Below, one piece after another: positions 36,041 through 49,033 of a DNA stretch of 64,000 nucleotides. How positions within the stretch are numbered: the stretch's first letter is position 1; each line of letters opens with the position of its first letter. The DNA lies in assembly GCF_023053635.1 (NCBI RefSeq), contig NC_086172.1, positions 18,567,501 to 18,631,500 on the forward strand, in the 5' to 3' direction. The position numbers were made by a program, and so were the translations under genes. The stretch is from Elgaria multicarinata webbii (taxonomy: Eukaryota > Chordata > Lepidosauria > Squamata > Anguidae). The notes below the pieces were generated by a model. It was given only the letters and a program-made list of their open reading frames with translations, searched no databases and was not told where the DNA came from.

Positions 36041-36382
36041 ACATGATAGCACTCTTCAAATACTTAAAAGGTTGTCACAAAGAGGAGGGCCAGGATCTCT
36101 TCTCGATCCTCCCAGAGTGCAGGATGCGGAATAATGGGCTCATGTTAAAGGAAGCCAGATTCCAGCTGGACATCAGGAAAAATTTCCTGACTGTTAGAGC
36201 AGTGCGACAATGGAATCAGTTTCCTAGGGAGGTTGTGGGCTCTCCCACACTAGCGGCCTTCAAGAGGCAGCTGGACAACCATCTGTCAGGGATGCTTTAG
36301 GGTGGATTCCTGCATTGAGCAGGGGGTTGGACTCGATGGCCTTATAGGCCCCTTCCAACTCTGCTATTCTATGATTCTATGG
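36041..36382 (+). mobile_element. CR1-clade LINE 3' end
   Basis: Plus-strand copy from [20 protein letters not shown] to the stop at SGML, then the non-coding tail and tattctatgattctatgg. The ORF remnant is open for about 85 codons. Confidence 0.8.
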
Positions 36383-37993
36383 TAGAACTGGAGCTCTGAC
36401 TTTTAAAGTGGGAAAAGTTTCCTAAGAGGGAATCAAAAGGCAACGCGTGGGGGTGTGAGAAGTTCAGCCGCAGGGGAGGGGCTGGAGGAGAGCACAAAAG
36501 AGGTCTGATGAACATATTTCACCTGTCCCCCCTCCCTATCGTCCCCCATTCTACTTTATACAGTAATCAAAGGATATTCTGAGCCTCTCAAAAGCCATCA
36601 GACCTCATTGAGAATGAAATAGAGCACATCTTCTCCAAAGCCTTCACAGCAGCAATCATTTTAACATGCTGGCTGGCCTGAACAGGGGAGCTCTTAGAGA
36701 GAGAGAAAAAAGATGGATTTGAAGGGGGGGGGGGAGAGAAGCCATCATAAACATCTGAATAGAAAGTTGATGATAATCTCCCCAATTTCATTATGTAGGG
36801 GGTAAAGAAACCCATAATTGTGCACTCTTGGCCTCTTAAAGGAAAGAATGGTTGCCTTGATGAAATGTTCTATTTTTCAAATGAGTTATAATGGATCTGG
36901 GAATCTACTGACAATAATACACCCCCCCAAAATGATTTGGAGATAAAATAATCATTAACATTCTAAAACTAAATGCTCTTCTTGTTCCTGCCCCCTGCCT
37001 CTGTTTCCTTGTATATTTCTGATTTATATCTCTGATTATTCTTCAAGAAAAACAGTGAATAATACGTAAGACAGTCTCCTTCTGTGCCTTATTTTCTTCT
37101 ATGGGGCCATGATTAAAATACATATGACTCATTATGAACTACCATCATACATGAGATCCCACTAGAAAACTGACGCTAAGGTGAAATTCCTTAGAACAAT
37201 GCTTGACTGTCACATTTATTGGCCCCAAAATACAAACATTATTGGAAACCACTTTCCTGGCCAAACTATGGAAATCCATCAAACCGTTGACAATAAAAGT
37301 CCTAACATTATCATAGTGACATTAGCTCCCGCTATGGACATGTTGATTTTGGTGTACAAATTAAATAATGTTTTTGCTCCTTTTCTTGCGTCACCTCTTC
37401 TGCAGGTGTGAACATTAACTGACCCGAAACAGAAACTTTTGCATGCGTGAAGCTTTTGATACTTCTCTAAAGTCTTCAGACGTCCTGCCACACCAGTTGA
37501 CTGGCTTCTCTCATCTCAGATTTTTCTTCCAGCCCTGACAATTATCAACCATAACTACCTCACCTCTTCAAAAAACAAACTGATACTTTAAAAAAACAAA
37601 CCAAAAGTGGATTTTTAGACATTTAAATTGATTTTTCCCCCTGTCCAGTAACTATCAAACCTTGCAAATCTTAGTCTTGTTGAATTTTTGTTGGTCCCAA
37701 CACAGGTAATTACTCAACTGTGGGTTTTGGATTTATTTTAATTTTTTTGGTGGGACACCACAACTACTTTTGTGTATTTTTTGCATATATAGAATATACA
37801 GACACACATAAAATGTGCAGTTCCAGGAAGAAATATGCAATTCCAAAAAAAACAAACAACCCATTCCTGCAGTTCAAAATTTGAGCCATGCAAACATTGT
37901 TTTATGTTCATGTAAAAGTGCCTGATAACAATGCGAAAAGTGAAGTGAGCAGCCCAGGTTCCAGTAGACACCTAAACTCTGAGCAAGGGTACC

Positions 37994-38117
37994 CATTGCC
38001 TTCAAGAGGCAGCTGGACAACCATCTGTCAGGGATGCTTTAGGGTAGATTCCTGCATTGAGCAGGGGGTTGGACTCGGTGGCCTTGTAGGCCCCTTCCAA
38101 CTCTGCTATTCTATGAT
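37994..38117 (+). mobile_element. CR1-clade LINE, extreme 3' end
   Basis: gccttcaagaggcagctgga ... gggttggactcggtggcctt ... ctgctattctatgattc. Only the last ~120 bp remain. Confidence 0.8.
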
Positions 38118-38274
38118 TCCCCTGCCAAAGGCACTCTCAACGGACTCCACTGCTAGAGTGTTCACTAATGCTTCCAAGATGAAGAAAATCATTCTGTGAC
38201 AACTCACGTGAAGTTGCCAGTGTTATAATACGGATGGTGATGCCACAAAATATCCAATATGACATTCATAAGAC

Positions 38275-39118
38275 CACTGTTCTGTGTTTGTGCACTTGAG
38301 GCACAGGTGAACTCAGTGGCAAAGAGAACCTTTTATCAGCTTAGGTTGATATACCAACTACGCCCTTATCTGGACAGAGATAGCCTAGCTACAGTTATCC
38401 ATGCTCTGACAACCTCGCTTGGATTACTGCAATGCGTTATATGTGGGGCTGCCTTTGAAAACGGTCCAGAAGCTTCAGCTGGTAGAAAACAGGGCAGCCC
38501 GTTTACTAACAGGGACTGGCTGGCGAGATCACATTACGCCAGTCCTTTTCCAGCTTCATTGGCTGCCAGTCCAGGTCCGGGCCCGATTCAAAGTGCTGGT
38601 ATTGACATTTAAAGCCCTAAACGGTTTGGGGCCAGGTTATTTGAAGGAACGCCTCCTCCCATATGTACCTGCCCGGACCTTAAGATCATCTACAGGAGCC
38701 TTTCTCCGTGAGCCCCTGCCAAAGGAAGTGAGGCAGGTGGCTACTAGAAGGAGGGCTTTCTTCACTGTGGCACCCCGGTTGTGGAATGAGCTCCTCAGAG
38801 AGGTCCGCCTGGCGCCTACACTGTACTGCTTTCGTCGCCAGCTGAAGACCTTTTTATTCGCTCAGTATTGTAACACTTAATTTTAACTTAAATTTAAATT
38901 TTACTGTTTTAACTCTGTATTTTAAGCTTATATCAATTTTGCTGCGTGGTTTTATCCTGGTTGTGCTTTTTATACTGTATTTTGCAATTGTGCTTTTAAC
39001 CTGTTGGTTGTTTTATTGTGGTTTTAATTTTTGTGAACCGCCCAGAGAGCTTTGGCTATTGGGCGGTATAAAAATGTAATAAATAAATAAATAAATAAGT
39101 ATAAATAAATAAATAAAT
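38275..39118 (+). mobile_element. L2-clade LINE 3' end, best preserved copy
   Basis: Encodes the end of the L2 RT protein: a first block LRLIYQLRPYLDRDSLATVI in one frame, then MDYCNALYVGLPLKTVQKLQ, LVENRAARLLTGTGWRDHIT, ALNGLGPGYLKERLLPYVPA and PRLWNELLREVRLAPTL, open for 153 codons to its stop at about 38880. A 3' UTR follows with accgcccagagagctttggc tattgggcggtataaaaatg and an AATA array. One frame change near 38410 separates the blocks. The long open frame suggests relatively recent insertion compared with the 11545 copy. Confidence 0.8.
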
Positions 39119-39121
39119 AAA
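39082..39121. repeat. (AATA)n tail of the L2 copy
   Basis: Tandem AAATA/AATA units ending the L2 element at 38275. The same tail in reverse begins the copies at 50764, 58217 and 61811. Confidence 0.85.
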
Positions 39122-39536
39122 TTTTCCTCCTCTTGTTCTTAGTTTTTGTATGATGCCCCTTGTATGAAGTTTGACTAGAATATTCTTCTGTGTTAGTGCT
39201 GTCAAATTCACAGGGCTTTTTTTTTTTTTTTGCCATTCTGTATAGGTTTCTAAATGCCATGGAATATGACTCTATGGAACAAACAAAGCATGCACATACA
39301 CACAAGGAAAATGCACAGCTGTGTTGTAGCAGCATGTACCATGTGTGTGAATTACAATGACACACTATTGTGCAGCTTCCTCCCGCCCCTCTTCCCCATC
39401 CCCTGAAAAATTCCTGTGGACGCCGATGCCTGCACGCCTCTAGCCAAAATTCTGGTCAGTCCTTCACATCTATTGCCCTCTAAAGTTTCAGGAGTTACAA
39501 GAGTCCTTCTAGCCAGCTTGTGACAACTAAAAATAG

Positions 39537-39690
39537 GAACATAGGAATACTTACACCAGGTCAGACTAGCCCATATTGTCTACAGGCTCTCAGGCAGAGA
39601 TCTTTCACATCCCCTGTTACCTGAGGTTCTGTTTCTCTGGAGATTGAAAGTGGGACCTTCCACATGCAAAATGACCATTACCGTCACAGT
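39537..39690 (-). mobile_element. tRNA-derived SINE, reverse orientation
   Basis: gaacataggaatacttacac caggtcagactag, then tattgtctacaggctctcag and gattgaaagtgggaccttcc acatgcaaaa. This is the inverse of the SINE at 30147. The tRNA-like head lies at the right end. Confidence 0.6.
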
Positions 39691-40357
39691 CCTGCTTGGC
39701 TCCAGGCCTAAAGAGTGGACTCTATTTCTTGGACAATGAGTAGGCACAGGGCTGCCTCCAGAGGGTGGCAGGGTCAGAGTGGTGCAGAGACCAGCAAAAG
39801 GCCACCACCCCAACAGCGTCACCATTCTTACTCTGCACCAAGAAGGCCAAAAGCACTATGAGAGAATTCTCCGTTTGCCTGCTCCCCCCTCATTCAGTTT
39901 AAGGAGTCCCATGGAGGAAATATCTTCTTTAGTTGTTTGAAAATATTCATCTAAATAAAGGCATAGTTTAATGAGTTGTTTTATTATTGTCGTTGTTGTT
40001 GTTGTTTTTAAAAAGTTTAATCTCTAGGAAAGAGCTCCAGACTCGGAAGATGTCAACGTTTCGTGCTTGTTTCACCGAAGAGCATGGAAGGCGCCCCATA
40101 AAATTTAATTTCCCAGTAACAATAAACATAAACTGCCTAAGCTGCTTCAATTTATTCACCATCCACGGTAATAGCACCAATTATAATGGGTCCATTTAAT
40201 ATTAATATTCATTAGAGCAAACAAATGTAAATCCAAGTTACCCAAAGGAAACAGAATGTCAAAGAATGGCGATTGTACACTTTGAGAATACATTTCAGTT
40301 GGTTTAAGTCCTACATTTATCAATGAAATCATTTTAAATGTGTATGTCTTTGAATGT

Positions 40358-40485
40358 AGGACGCTGACCTATACTGATGCAGACCACTGGTTTACCTGGC
40401 TTAGTATTGTCTGCTCTGGCTGACAGGGGCTCTCCAGGAACTTGGCCATAGGTCCTTTGGAGCCCTCAGCCCGACTAGCTAGGAC
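40358..40485 (-). mobile_element. tRNA-derived SINE fragment, reverse orientation
   Basis: ctgacctatactgatgcaga ccactggttt, cttagtattgtctgctctgg and gacaggggctctccagg match the 3' part of the SINE family at 30147. Truncated before the tRNA head. Confidence 0.6.
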
Positions 40486-40741
40486 CTTTTAGTCAGGGAT
40501 ATATGGGAATGTTGTTGCTGTTCAAAGACAGCCAAAAAATGCCCAACTTGCAACAGTGAACTTTTTCCAAAGAAAGCTCGCACATTCTCGAGCTGGTGAG
40601 CGCGTGCGCAAAATGCGTCCTTTTGGGAAAGTGCACATTTTAAAAGGTGCGTTTTCCAAAAAGGGCACATTTCCATGCTTGAATCAATGGGGGAATGTGT
40701 ACATTTAGGTGCATACTTGGAAAATGTGCACTTTTCCTGTT

Positions 40742-40955
40742 TGACAAAAACAGGGAATAGAAGGAAAACCCCGTCGGGGAGTAAAAAAAGAAGCTAAAGG
40801 CAAGGGCGGAACCAAGGAATCTTCTAAAATAATATTATTAGTAAAAGGTTTATTAAAGTGACCTTTAATAAACCTTTTACTAATAATATTATTGTAGAAG
40901 ATTCCTTGGTTCCGCCCTTGCCTTTGGCTTCTTTTTTACTGACAAAAACAGGGAA
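40742..40955. repeat. Direct repeats flanking a 79/78-bp palindrome
   Basis: The 16-mer tgacaaaaacagggaa occurs at 40742-40756/7 and again at 40940-40955 in the same orientation. Between them is a small hairpin (ccccgtcgggg) and a near-perfect palindrome with arms 40780-40858 and 40863-40940. The arms differ by one A-run length change and about three substitutions. The layout is that of an insertion flanked by an unusually long duplication, or of a template-switch event. No coding sequence. Confidence 0.8.
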
Positions 40956-41049
40956 CATTTTGCCTTGGGAGCGAAGTCAAGGCAAAATAAGCCCTGGAGA
41001 GGAAAACAGAGAGCCTGGATGAGCTCAAACATTGCTTGTTCGCCCATCC

Positions 41050-41135
41050 TTATCTTTAGCTGGAGATGCCAGGGCACTGAAAGAAATGGGCCTTCCTGTA
41101 CTGAGATCATGTGCTCTACCAATGAGTTTTGGCTC
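41050..41135 (-). mobile_element. tRNA-derived SINE head fragment, reverse orientation
   Basis: ctttagctggagatgccagg and catgtgctctaccaatgag are the inverse of a tRNA-like head (ctcattggtagagcacatg) and of the cctggcatctcc box B region. Not a functional tRNA: it is diverged and lacks a cloverleaf. Confidence 0.5.
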
Positions 41136-41417
41136 CTTGCTGGAAGAAATACACACACACCCCTCGGAGCTATAGGGACTTACAGGTGCATGTACATTTG
41201 GACAGAAGTGCCGTCCTCTCGCCAGCCTTCCCAACAAGGCTCCCTAAAGAATCCTATCCAGTTATCCCTCCTCCAACAAATTGCTTGGAATTAGCTCTTG
41301 GCTCCTCTTAGCTTCCAATTAGTACTTGCTGAAAGAGTTCCTCTCTTGTCCTGGAGAGCATTTCATTTCAATCAGAAGAACTACCGATGGAGGTCCACCT
41401 CACTTCTGAGGCTACTG

Positions 41418-41560
41418 TGCATGTTCCAGGCCTGGTGCCCTCCAGATGTTTTGGACTTCAGCTCCCACCAGCATTAGCCAGCATGGCCATTGGTTAGAAA
41501 GGCTGGGAGTTGTCGTCCAAAACATTTGCAGGTCGCCAGGTTGGGGAAGCCTGTTCTATA
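41418..41560. mobile_element. Fold-back MITE, 'cagatgttttggact' type
   Basis: ctggtgccctccagatgttt tggacttcagctcccacca on the left is matched by the inverse gggagttgtcgtccaaaaca ... ccaggttggggaagcc on the right. A widespread amniote hAT-type repeat (family from memory). Confidence 0.65.
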
Positions 41561-42329
41561 GTCATGCTGGTGGGAACACCTCAAGACTAGAATGCGAATC
41601 ACTGCCCAAGAAACTCCACTTTGCCCATCTAACGTTGAACGTTAGTTGAGTCAGAACCCCTGTTGTTGCCAGTGATGGCAATGCCTCCTCCAACACCTCT
41701 ATTTTACTCCCAGATAAACGTTTAAGCCCAGGTTATATCAACAAGATTGAAGCACACTTACCTTTCTATGGCTCGCTCACACGATTATACACAAGGTGAC
41801 TTTGCGAGGGCAGGTGAGTGGGAACTTATAAACAATTTATATCCAGAAAAAAATATATATGCCTGATGAAAATAGATATTAATGCCAGAGAAGGGAGTGC
41901 TAGTCGAACTCATGACTGCATTTAGAAACAGGGCGGGTGACAATGAGGGGGTGTAACCCTGTCTTAGAACCAGTGCACTAGTCTGAATTGCACATTCGCC
42001 TGAACTGATGTGCAAACCTGAGCCACATGGATGGCCCATTTCCCATGACTCTGGGAAATAGGCTTTGCACCCCACAGTCATTACCTTTCTCAAGATGCAA
42101 TCCTATGCCTAGTAACCAGGCCTGCTCCTGTTGGACTCTTCCCCCACCCCCACAGGGCAAACTGTCATCTTGGCCCTGTGGGGAAGAAGAAAGTGCAAGG
42201 GGACAGGAGCAGGCAGAAGAAACATCAGGGCCTGCTCCAGTTGGACTCCCCTCCTTCGGGAGCAGGACAATCCCATCAGCCCTGTTCCCAGTCCACTTAA
42301 TGTCTCTCTCTCTCTCTTTACCTCTTCCC

Positions 42330-42722
42330 TCCTGGGCCAGATCTACACTTCATTGCGAAGGCGCTTCCGTGCGCCTTTTTTATAGACGTACCTAAAAGAA
42401 GCGCCTCTTTCTTTACTGTGTGTACTGTGAGCTAGGCAGCGCCGCCTGCGGAAGAATCTCTACCCCATTCAAAGATGCTGCTCTGCTCTGGCCACTTCCC
42501 CCTCGCGTGTTCTGCCATTCGAATAATCCCCCCTCCCACCCGGCGGCTCTTCTGGCGCGTCCCGGCGGTGGCGGCTCCTCCTGCAAAACACTTTTCTCCC
42601 TCGGTGTGTTTGTATTTGCGTTTGCGTGCGCGTGTGCGAGCACACACTGAAGAGAGTCCCGGAGAGATGACACCGCGGGGGAGAGCGAGAGGCAGGAGCT
42701 GAACTCGTCCGCCGCGCGCACA
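42330..42722. other. CpG-rich intronic island, origin unknown
   Basis: Starts with gggccagatctacacttcat, a motif that also begins the fold-back element near 44509, and has high CpG density (gcgcgtcccggcggtggcgg, gtgcgcgtgtgcgagcac). No plausible gene reading frame or splice pattern is seen. It may be an undermethylated recent DNA transposon or an intronic regulatory island. Confidence 0.45.
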
Positions 42723-42727
42723 CAAAC

Positions 42728-42875
42728 TGTTCCTTGTGTGTCAAGCCTTTATTAGACTATGAGCCTGAGCGTAGGGACTGTCTTTTTTGCTAAGTGTAAG
42801 CCGCTCCGAGAGCCTTTTTTTGGCTGAGGAGCGGGGTATAAATATGATAAATAAATAAACAAACAAACCTGGGAG
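42728..42875 (+). mobile_element. SINE or LINE 3' end with L2-like tail
   Basis: gcctttattagactatgagc ctgagcgtagggactgtct, then gccgctccgagagcc ... gaggagcggggtataaatat gataaataaataaac. The gagcggggtataaat end resembles tails of L2-mobilised elements. Confidence 0.5.
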
Positions 42876-43130
42876 TAACCTCCACTGAACTCAGTCGGAA
42901 GACACGTGCATATAATTGTGCTATTAGTATCATCCTCTGTTGATGAACATTCTGAATAGTAACATTGGCTGTCAGTAGACCTACACTGTTTCTCCCCACC
43001 GTTCTTAAGGGGCAGTGATGTCAGTACAGGATCTGCCTACGTCGGGTAATTCTGCAGACGAGCCTGCCTGGATGCCTTCTCTGTGTGCTGCTTTGCACGT
43101 CCATTTCCTAGGGAAATGCCAGTTTTATTA

Positions 43131-44030
<900 letters not shown>

Positions 44031-44394
44031 GCAATGGCCATCGCTGCTGGGAGTTGTTCTAACATGATCTACTTTGTCTTATAAACAATCTTTCTGTCTA
44101 GCTACAAACACCACACATGTGGTTATTCTGGTTACCCTAAATGATTATGCTTTTTTTATATTTCCTCCTATTAAAATCTACTGTCCTTTCCTTGAAGACA
44201 AAGAAACATTTCCTTGACTGCTCTTTAAATTTAAATAAAGAAGGAAATGATTCTCAGTCAAATACTGGGGAAACGATGACAGAGATGTAAGAAATGTCCA
44301 TCAAACCAAAGCCCCCCCCCCTTAAAAAAATGTTCTTATCTGGTGTAAGTCAGCTTCATGTTCCACAATTCAGGCTATTCTGACACAATATTAG

Positions 44395-44645
44395 GCATGT
44401 CTAGACAGCACAAAAGTCCTATAACTCCCACCTTTCCACCATGCTGGAAGCTGTAGGACTTTTTCCTGTTTAAACATGCATAGGATTGAGCCCTTAGTCA
44501 CGTGGCCAGATCTACACAAAGCAAAATATGACACTTTGAAAATGGTTTGAAACCTGTATATCAGTGTGTCCTGGGCCCCAGCAGATGTCACTACTATTAT
44601 AAACCATTTTAAAGCAGTAGTGTAAACCCTGCCGCTATGTGCTAC
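44395..44645. mobile_element. Fold-back DNA elements ('ggccagatctacac' type)
   Basis: From 44509, ggccagatctacacaaagca aaatatgacac ... aaaatggtttga is opposed by the inverse taaaccattttaaagcagta gtgtaaaccctgcc. Left of it, taggcatgtctagacagcac ... tgtttaaacatgcatagga forms a second inverted pair. These look like two adjacent MITEs. Confidence 0.45.
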
Positions 44646-45667
44646 ATCAGCGTTGTTACAACACTTTAGTAAAAGAGTGCCTCTTTGTGTAAGTGGAGAT
44701 AATTAAAGGATGGAATCTTCACTGGTAAAACCCAGCTTGCCTCTCAAATCTGGGTTCTGATTGGAATTTTTTTTTAAAAAAAACCCCCACCAAAATCCGC
44801 TTTTTTGGTGATGGAAACTTGCTACCATCAGTGGACTCTTGACTACCTGGCTGAGATTCTATTTTCTGGCAGTGCCCCAAAGAGCTGGGAGGTTGTTGAA
44901 GTTCTTTTTTGTCTGTCACAGGGGCCTGGTGTTGGCTATTGTGTTTTGCCCCAGCCTTCCCTCTTTGACAGGGAACAGAACAGAAATGTCTACGTTGAGA
45001 AACCCTGTAGTGTGTGTTACTCTAAGCAACATATTTTAACAATCCAGCTTCCTGGCATTCGATAGTTTGATTCCAGCCAGTTTATGCTAACAGTGGCCAG
45101 AAAAGCCCCCAAATGAGCCAAAAGAATCAATTCCTTTTACTTCCATCTAAGGTATTACCACAGTGCTTATAAAGCCTCTCCTGAGCATGGAAACTGAATA
45201 TTAAGGTATTGATTTTTTTTTTAATGTCTGCTTTTGGTTTTGGGAAAGGGAGGAAAGCATTCATTTTGCAGTTGTTGTTCAGCTTAATGGGAGAATCTAG
45301 TACATTTGTTAAAAATCACTTACACCGTACATGCTAATGAAAGTGTAAAAGGGCATGGGTGTGAAGCAAAATAAATCATTTTATTGGAACTTCATTTTAT
45401 CTTTGTTCTTTTGCCTGTTGATAACATAATCACAGAAACAGCACTGGGAGAAAAAAAATTAACCTACCATATTCAGCTCTTTAGCTGAATGAGGGGAAGG
45501 GGGGTTGGCTGGTACAATGATTACTCATACTTACCTGTGGTGAGGCAAAACAAGATTTAATATTTGTAGCCACCAACCTAGCTAACTTCCATTGCCATCC
45601 TTACATACCAATAAGGACTTTCAGAAGCCATGATGTGCAATGACTCCTGCAATATACCTAAAGATAT

Positions 45668-45890
45668 AGTGGGCCAGTTTGCACAACATGACAGCCCATT
45701 GTGGCTTATTTAACCCCCCAATGACCCACGCTGCATGCCAGCCACCGTTTTAAATACATAATCCCTGAACAGGGAGTTGCTGTGTCATCTGAACCTCCAT
45801 CGGGGGTAATGCAAGGCTAAAACAACCCTTGCAAAACCCTCATCTTATTTAATCCACAATGGCCAAGTTTGCATGATGCCACAACCCCCA
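45668..45890. mobile_element. Fold-back DNA element
   Basis: gggccagtttgcacaacatg acagcccattgtgg is matched by the inverse ccacaatggccaagtttgca tgatgcc near the right end. No coding sequence. The duplicated block attgtggctta reappears at 45945. Confidence 0.45.
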
Positions 45891-46302
45891 ATTAGGGGTT
45901 GGATATACAAATGACGTCTAGCACATGGCATGGTTCATTGTGGCTTAATCATCCATGGTGAGTCCTGGTATGTAGGGTGAACTGGGTCACTGGATCTTTA
46001 GAGGAAGTCAGTAGTTACAAGGGCAACTGTTGAAGACCTAGACAACTAAAGCACAATCCTTCCTTGTGCAGGCTCAGTGCCAGAGCATGGAAAGATCCCT
46101 AAAAGTCTTCACAGAGTCCTCTTCCCCTTGCTCCAACAACTGGCACATTTCAGGGAAGTCCAGGTAATGGGAGGTCTGATCACATCTGCCATGCCCACGC
46201 CCATCCCCCTTCCTCTGCTCTATCAAGTTACTTCACCAGGCACCATGTAACATGGCAAGTGGAGAGTACTTGTCAAGTTACATGTTACTGCATGGGTACA
46301 AG

Positions 46303-46623
46303 TAGGGTGACCATATGGAAAGGAGGACAGGGCTCCTGTATCTTTAACAGTTGTATTGAAAAGGGAATTTCAGCAGGTGTCATTTGTATATACGGGGAAC
46401 CTGGTGGAATTTCCTCTTCATCACCACAGTTAAAGCTGCAGGTGCCCTGCCCTCTTTTAAATCTGGTCACTCTAGTATAGCTCCTGCAGCTTTAACTGTG
46501 GTGATGAAGAGGGAATTTCACCAGGTTCTCCATATAATACAAATGTTACCTGCTGAAATTCCCTTTTCTATGCAACTGTTAAAGATACAGGAGCCCTGTC
46601 CTCCTTTTCATAGGGGCACCCTA
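46303..46623. mobile_element. Fold-back MITE with ~145-bp arms ('gggtgaccatatg' type)
   Basis: The left arm TAGGGTGACCATATGGAAAG GAGGACAGGGCTCC ... and the right arm (inverse, ending GGGCACCCTA) share long identical blocks, for example cctgtatctttaacagttg, aagggaatttcagcaggt and tcatcaccacagttaaagct. The central ~35 bp (tgccctgccctcttttaaat ...) is unpaired. Flanks gtacaag and gtacatg may be a worn target duplication. Confidence 0.75.
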
Positions 46624-46937
46624 GTACATGGCACTGCATAGATCCTTATTACCATTCTCTGTAATGCCTTGTCACAGTGAAACAAGGCCCTATAGAACCC
46701 TCTCATGGCCTTTCCATGTGCAAGGAAATGATCGTACTGTACTGTGCAATCCTGAGCACGCTCACTAGTGAGGCAGTCCCATTGAATTTAGTGAGAAACC
46801 TGAGTAATCGTGCAAAGGATTGTATGGTAAATCGATTGCTTTGGCTGTGCTCTCCTTTCAGCTCAGGATGCATGTAATGGGCTGCAAGGTTATTTCCATG
46901 AAGTAGATGGAAATGGAGCCCCATTGGTCAAGGAATT

Positions 46938-47173
46938 TTAAAGGAAGCCAGATTCCAGCTGGACATCAGGAAAAACTTCCTGACTGTTAGAGCAGTACAA
47001 CAATGGAATCAGTTACCTAGGGAGGTTGTGGGCTCTCCCACACTAGAGGCCTTCAAGAGGCAGCTGGATCACCATCTGTCAGAGATGCTTTAGGGTGGAT
47101 TCCTGCATAGAGCAGGGGGTTGGCCTCGATGGCCTTGTAGGCCCCTTCCAACTCTGCTATTCTATGATTCTAA
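46938..47173 (+). mobile_element. CR1-clade LINE 3' end
   Basis: aaggaagccagattccagct ggacatcagg through ctattctatgattctaag, the same structure as 18743. Strongly 5'-truncated. Confidence 0.8.
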
Positions 47174-47494
47174 GACAATTGTTTTCCACTGCTATGGTGT
47201 GGTTTAGAAGACCAATGTCATTGCCACTGGGGTGGAAGTGGAAGCTTAACCCAAGCATATGTATTTTTGTATTTGTCATTACTGTTTGTCTTTGGTACCA
47301 AATGGACACGTCTCCCAACAGAATAACTCATTTCTTTATTTATAGTGCTGAATGTATTAAAAACCCTTAGCAGTTCACAATCTTTGTGCCTCTTCACAAC
47401 ACATGTTGTTAAGTGTACATCCTAATATTTTAAAATGTTTTTGTAAATTTAAAATGTGAATGTGACAAGCAGGTGTTTTAAAACCCAAATATTA

Positions 47495-47779
<285 letters not shown>

Positions 47780-49033
47780 TTAATAACGAGTGCTTGATTT
47801 TTTTTATAAATTAAAACAGCGCTTATGAGGAGGTATAGAGTGACACAGGGCCAACATCCAGCTGAAGCGAAGCCATTTTATAAGTTTCACTGATTTGATC
47901 ATATGCTCAAATTTCTACCCAAACTGGAATCAATGGAACTTAACAGTACTTCATTTTGGGCTGTAGTATATCTTTGTGCCATAAATTATTACTTCGTCTC
48001 ACTTACTTCATGATTCAATTGAGATTTTTATTCTTTATTGCATTGAGTGAATATTCATTCACTTTCTTTTCCTAAATCTTTCTTCCCTAATATGCTTTGA
48101 ACGTACTTAACAAAGGCTGAAATATTCTGCATATTTATTAGGAAATGCATTCCTCTGAACTTAATTCCAAAATGATATGCTGTACACCCTAAACTGTGCA
48201 TTTTCTTTTCTGAAACACTTCCTTGTATTCTCATTTCCCCTTTTGATCTTCCTTTCGTCTTGCCACTAAATTTGCAGTTTGACTCAGTTGCTTGAGTTAT
48301 TGTATTCTACGGAACATTTTATTCATTTCTGCTTTCCGCTTGGGGCACACTAGAGTATGCATTGTGTAAGGTGAGCTGCAGGGTTTTTCCAGGACGTAGC
48401 TTACAGCGCTACAAATCCTTCCTCCCCAGCAGCTTCTGAAGTCTACTTTAAGCCACTACCTTGGGCTGGTTTGTTACCGCTGTGTAAATCCTGGTTCATT
48501 CTAATCCTCCATCTTATACAATCCCCATTATATACTGGAGAATATTAAACTCCCAAAATGATGAAGAGACGTTGCTACATTTTGCAGAAGCATCAAATGG
48601 AATGGCTGTTCACGATGACATTGCTTAGATATATCCCTGTCCAAGTTTTTTATTGGTTCCACCCCTCAACACGGCCCACTGTCATGTAAGTGTGTATCTG
48701 CATCTGTGCATATAAAGCATGGCTGGTGACTTGCCACCTACACATGTTTGATTTGCCATACACTGTTTCCTCTTATCTTCCTTCTTCCCTGTCTCTTAGG
48801 AAGGCATATTAGGACCAGCTACCTCTCTTTTGCTTCTCTGCTGCATGGCAGAGGGCACAACATATTATTAATAGGTACGTTCCACTCAGAAATACCCACG
48901 AGCTTATCTTAGAGCAAGCCTTTTCAAGGAGGAGATAGTATCAATGATTTTTGAGGAATCTGTCATTGTTTGGCAGGAAGTCTAAATAAATTGGGTCTTA
49001 TCTGCTGAAATCTCTATTTATCCCTGTTTACAT

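Noticed and set aside
41050-41135. tRNA-like sequence with box A and box B similarity
   Set aside because: A decayed SINE head with no complete cloverleaf; the same applies to 30147 and 52432.
42413-42744. Overlapping ~90-100 codon frames in the CpG-rich block
   Set aside because: Open in several frames at once, as expected of GC-rich DNA; no start context, splice sites or known motif.
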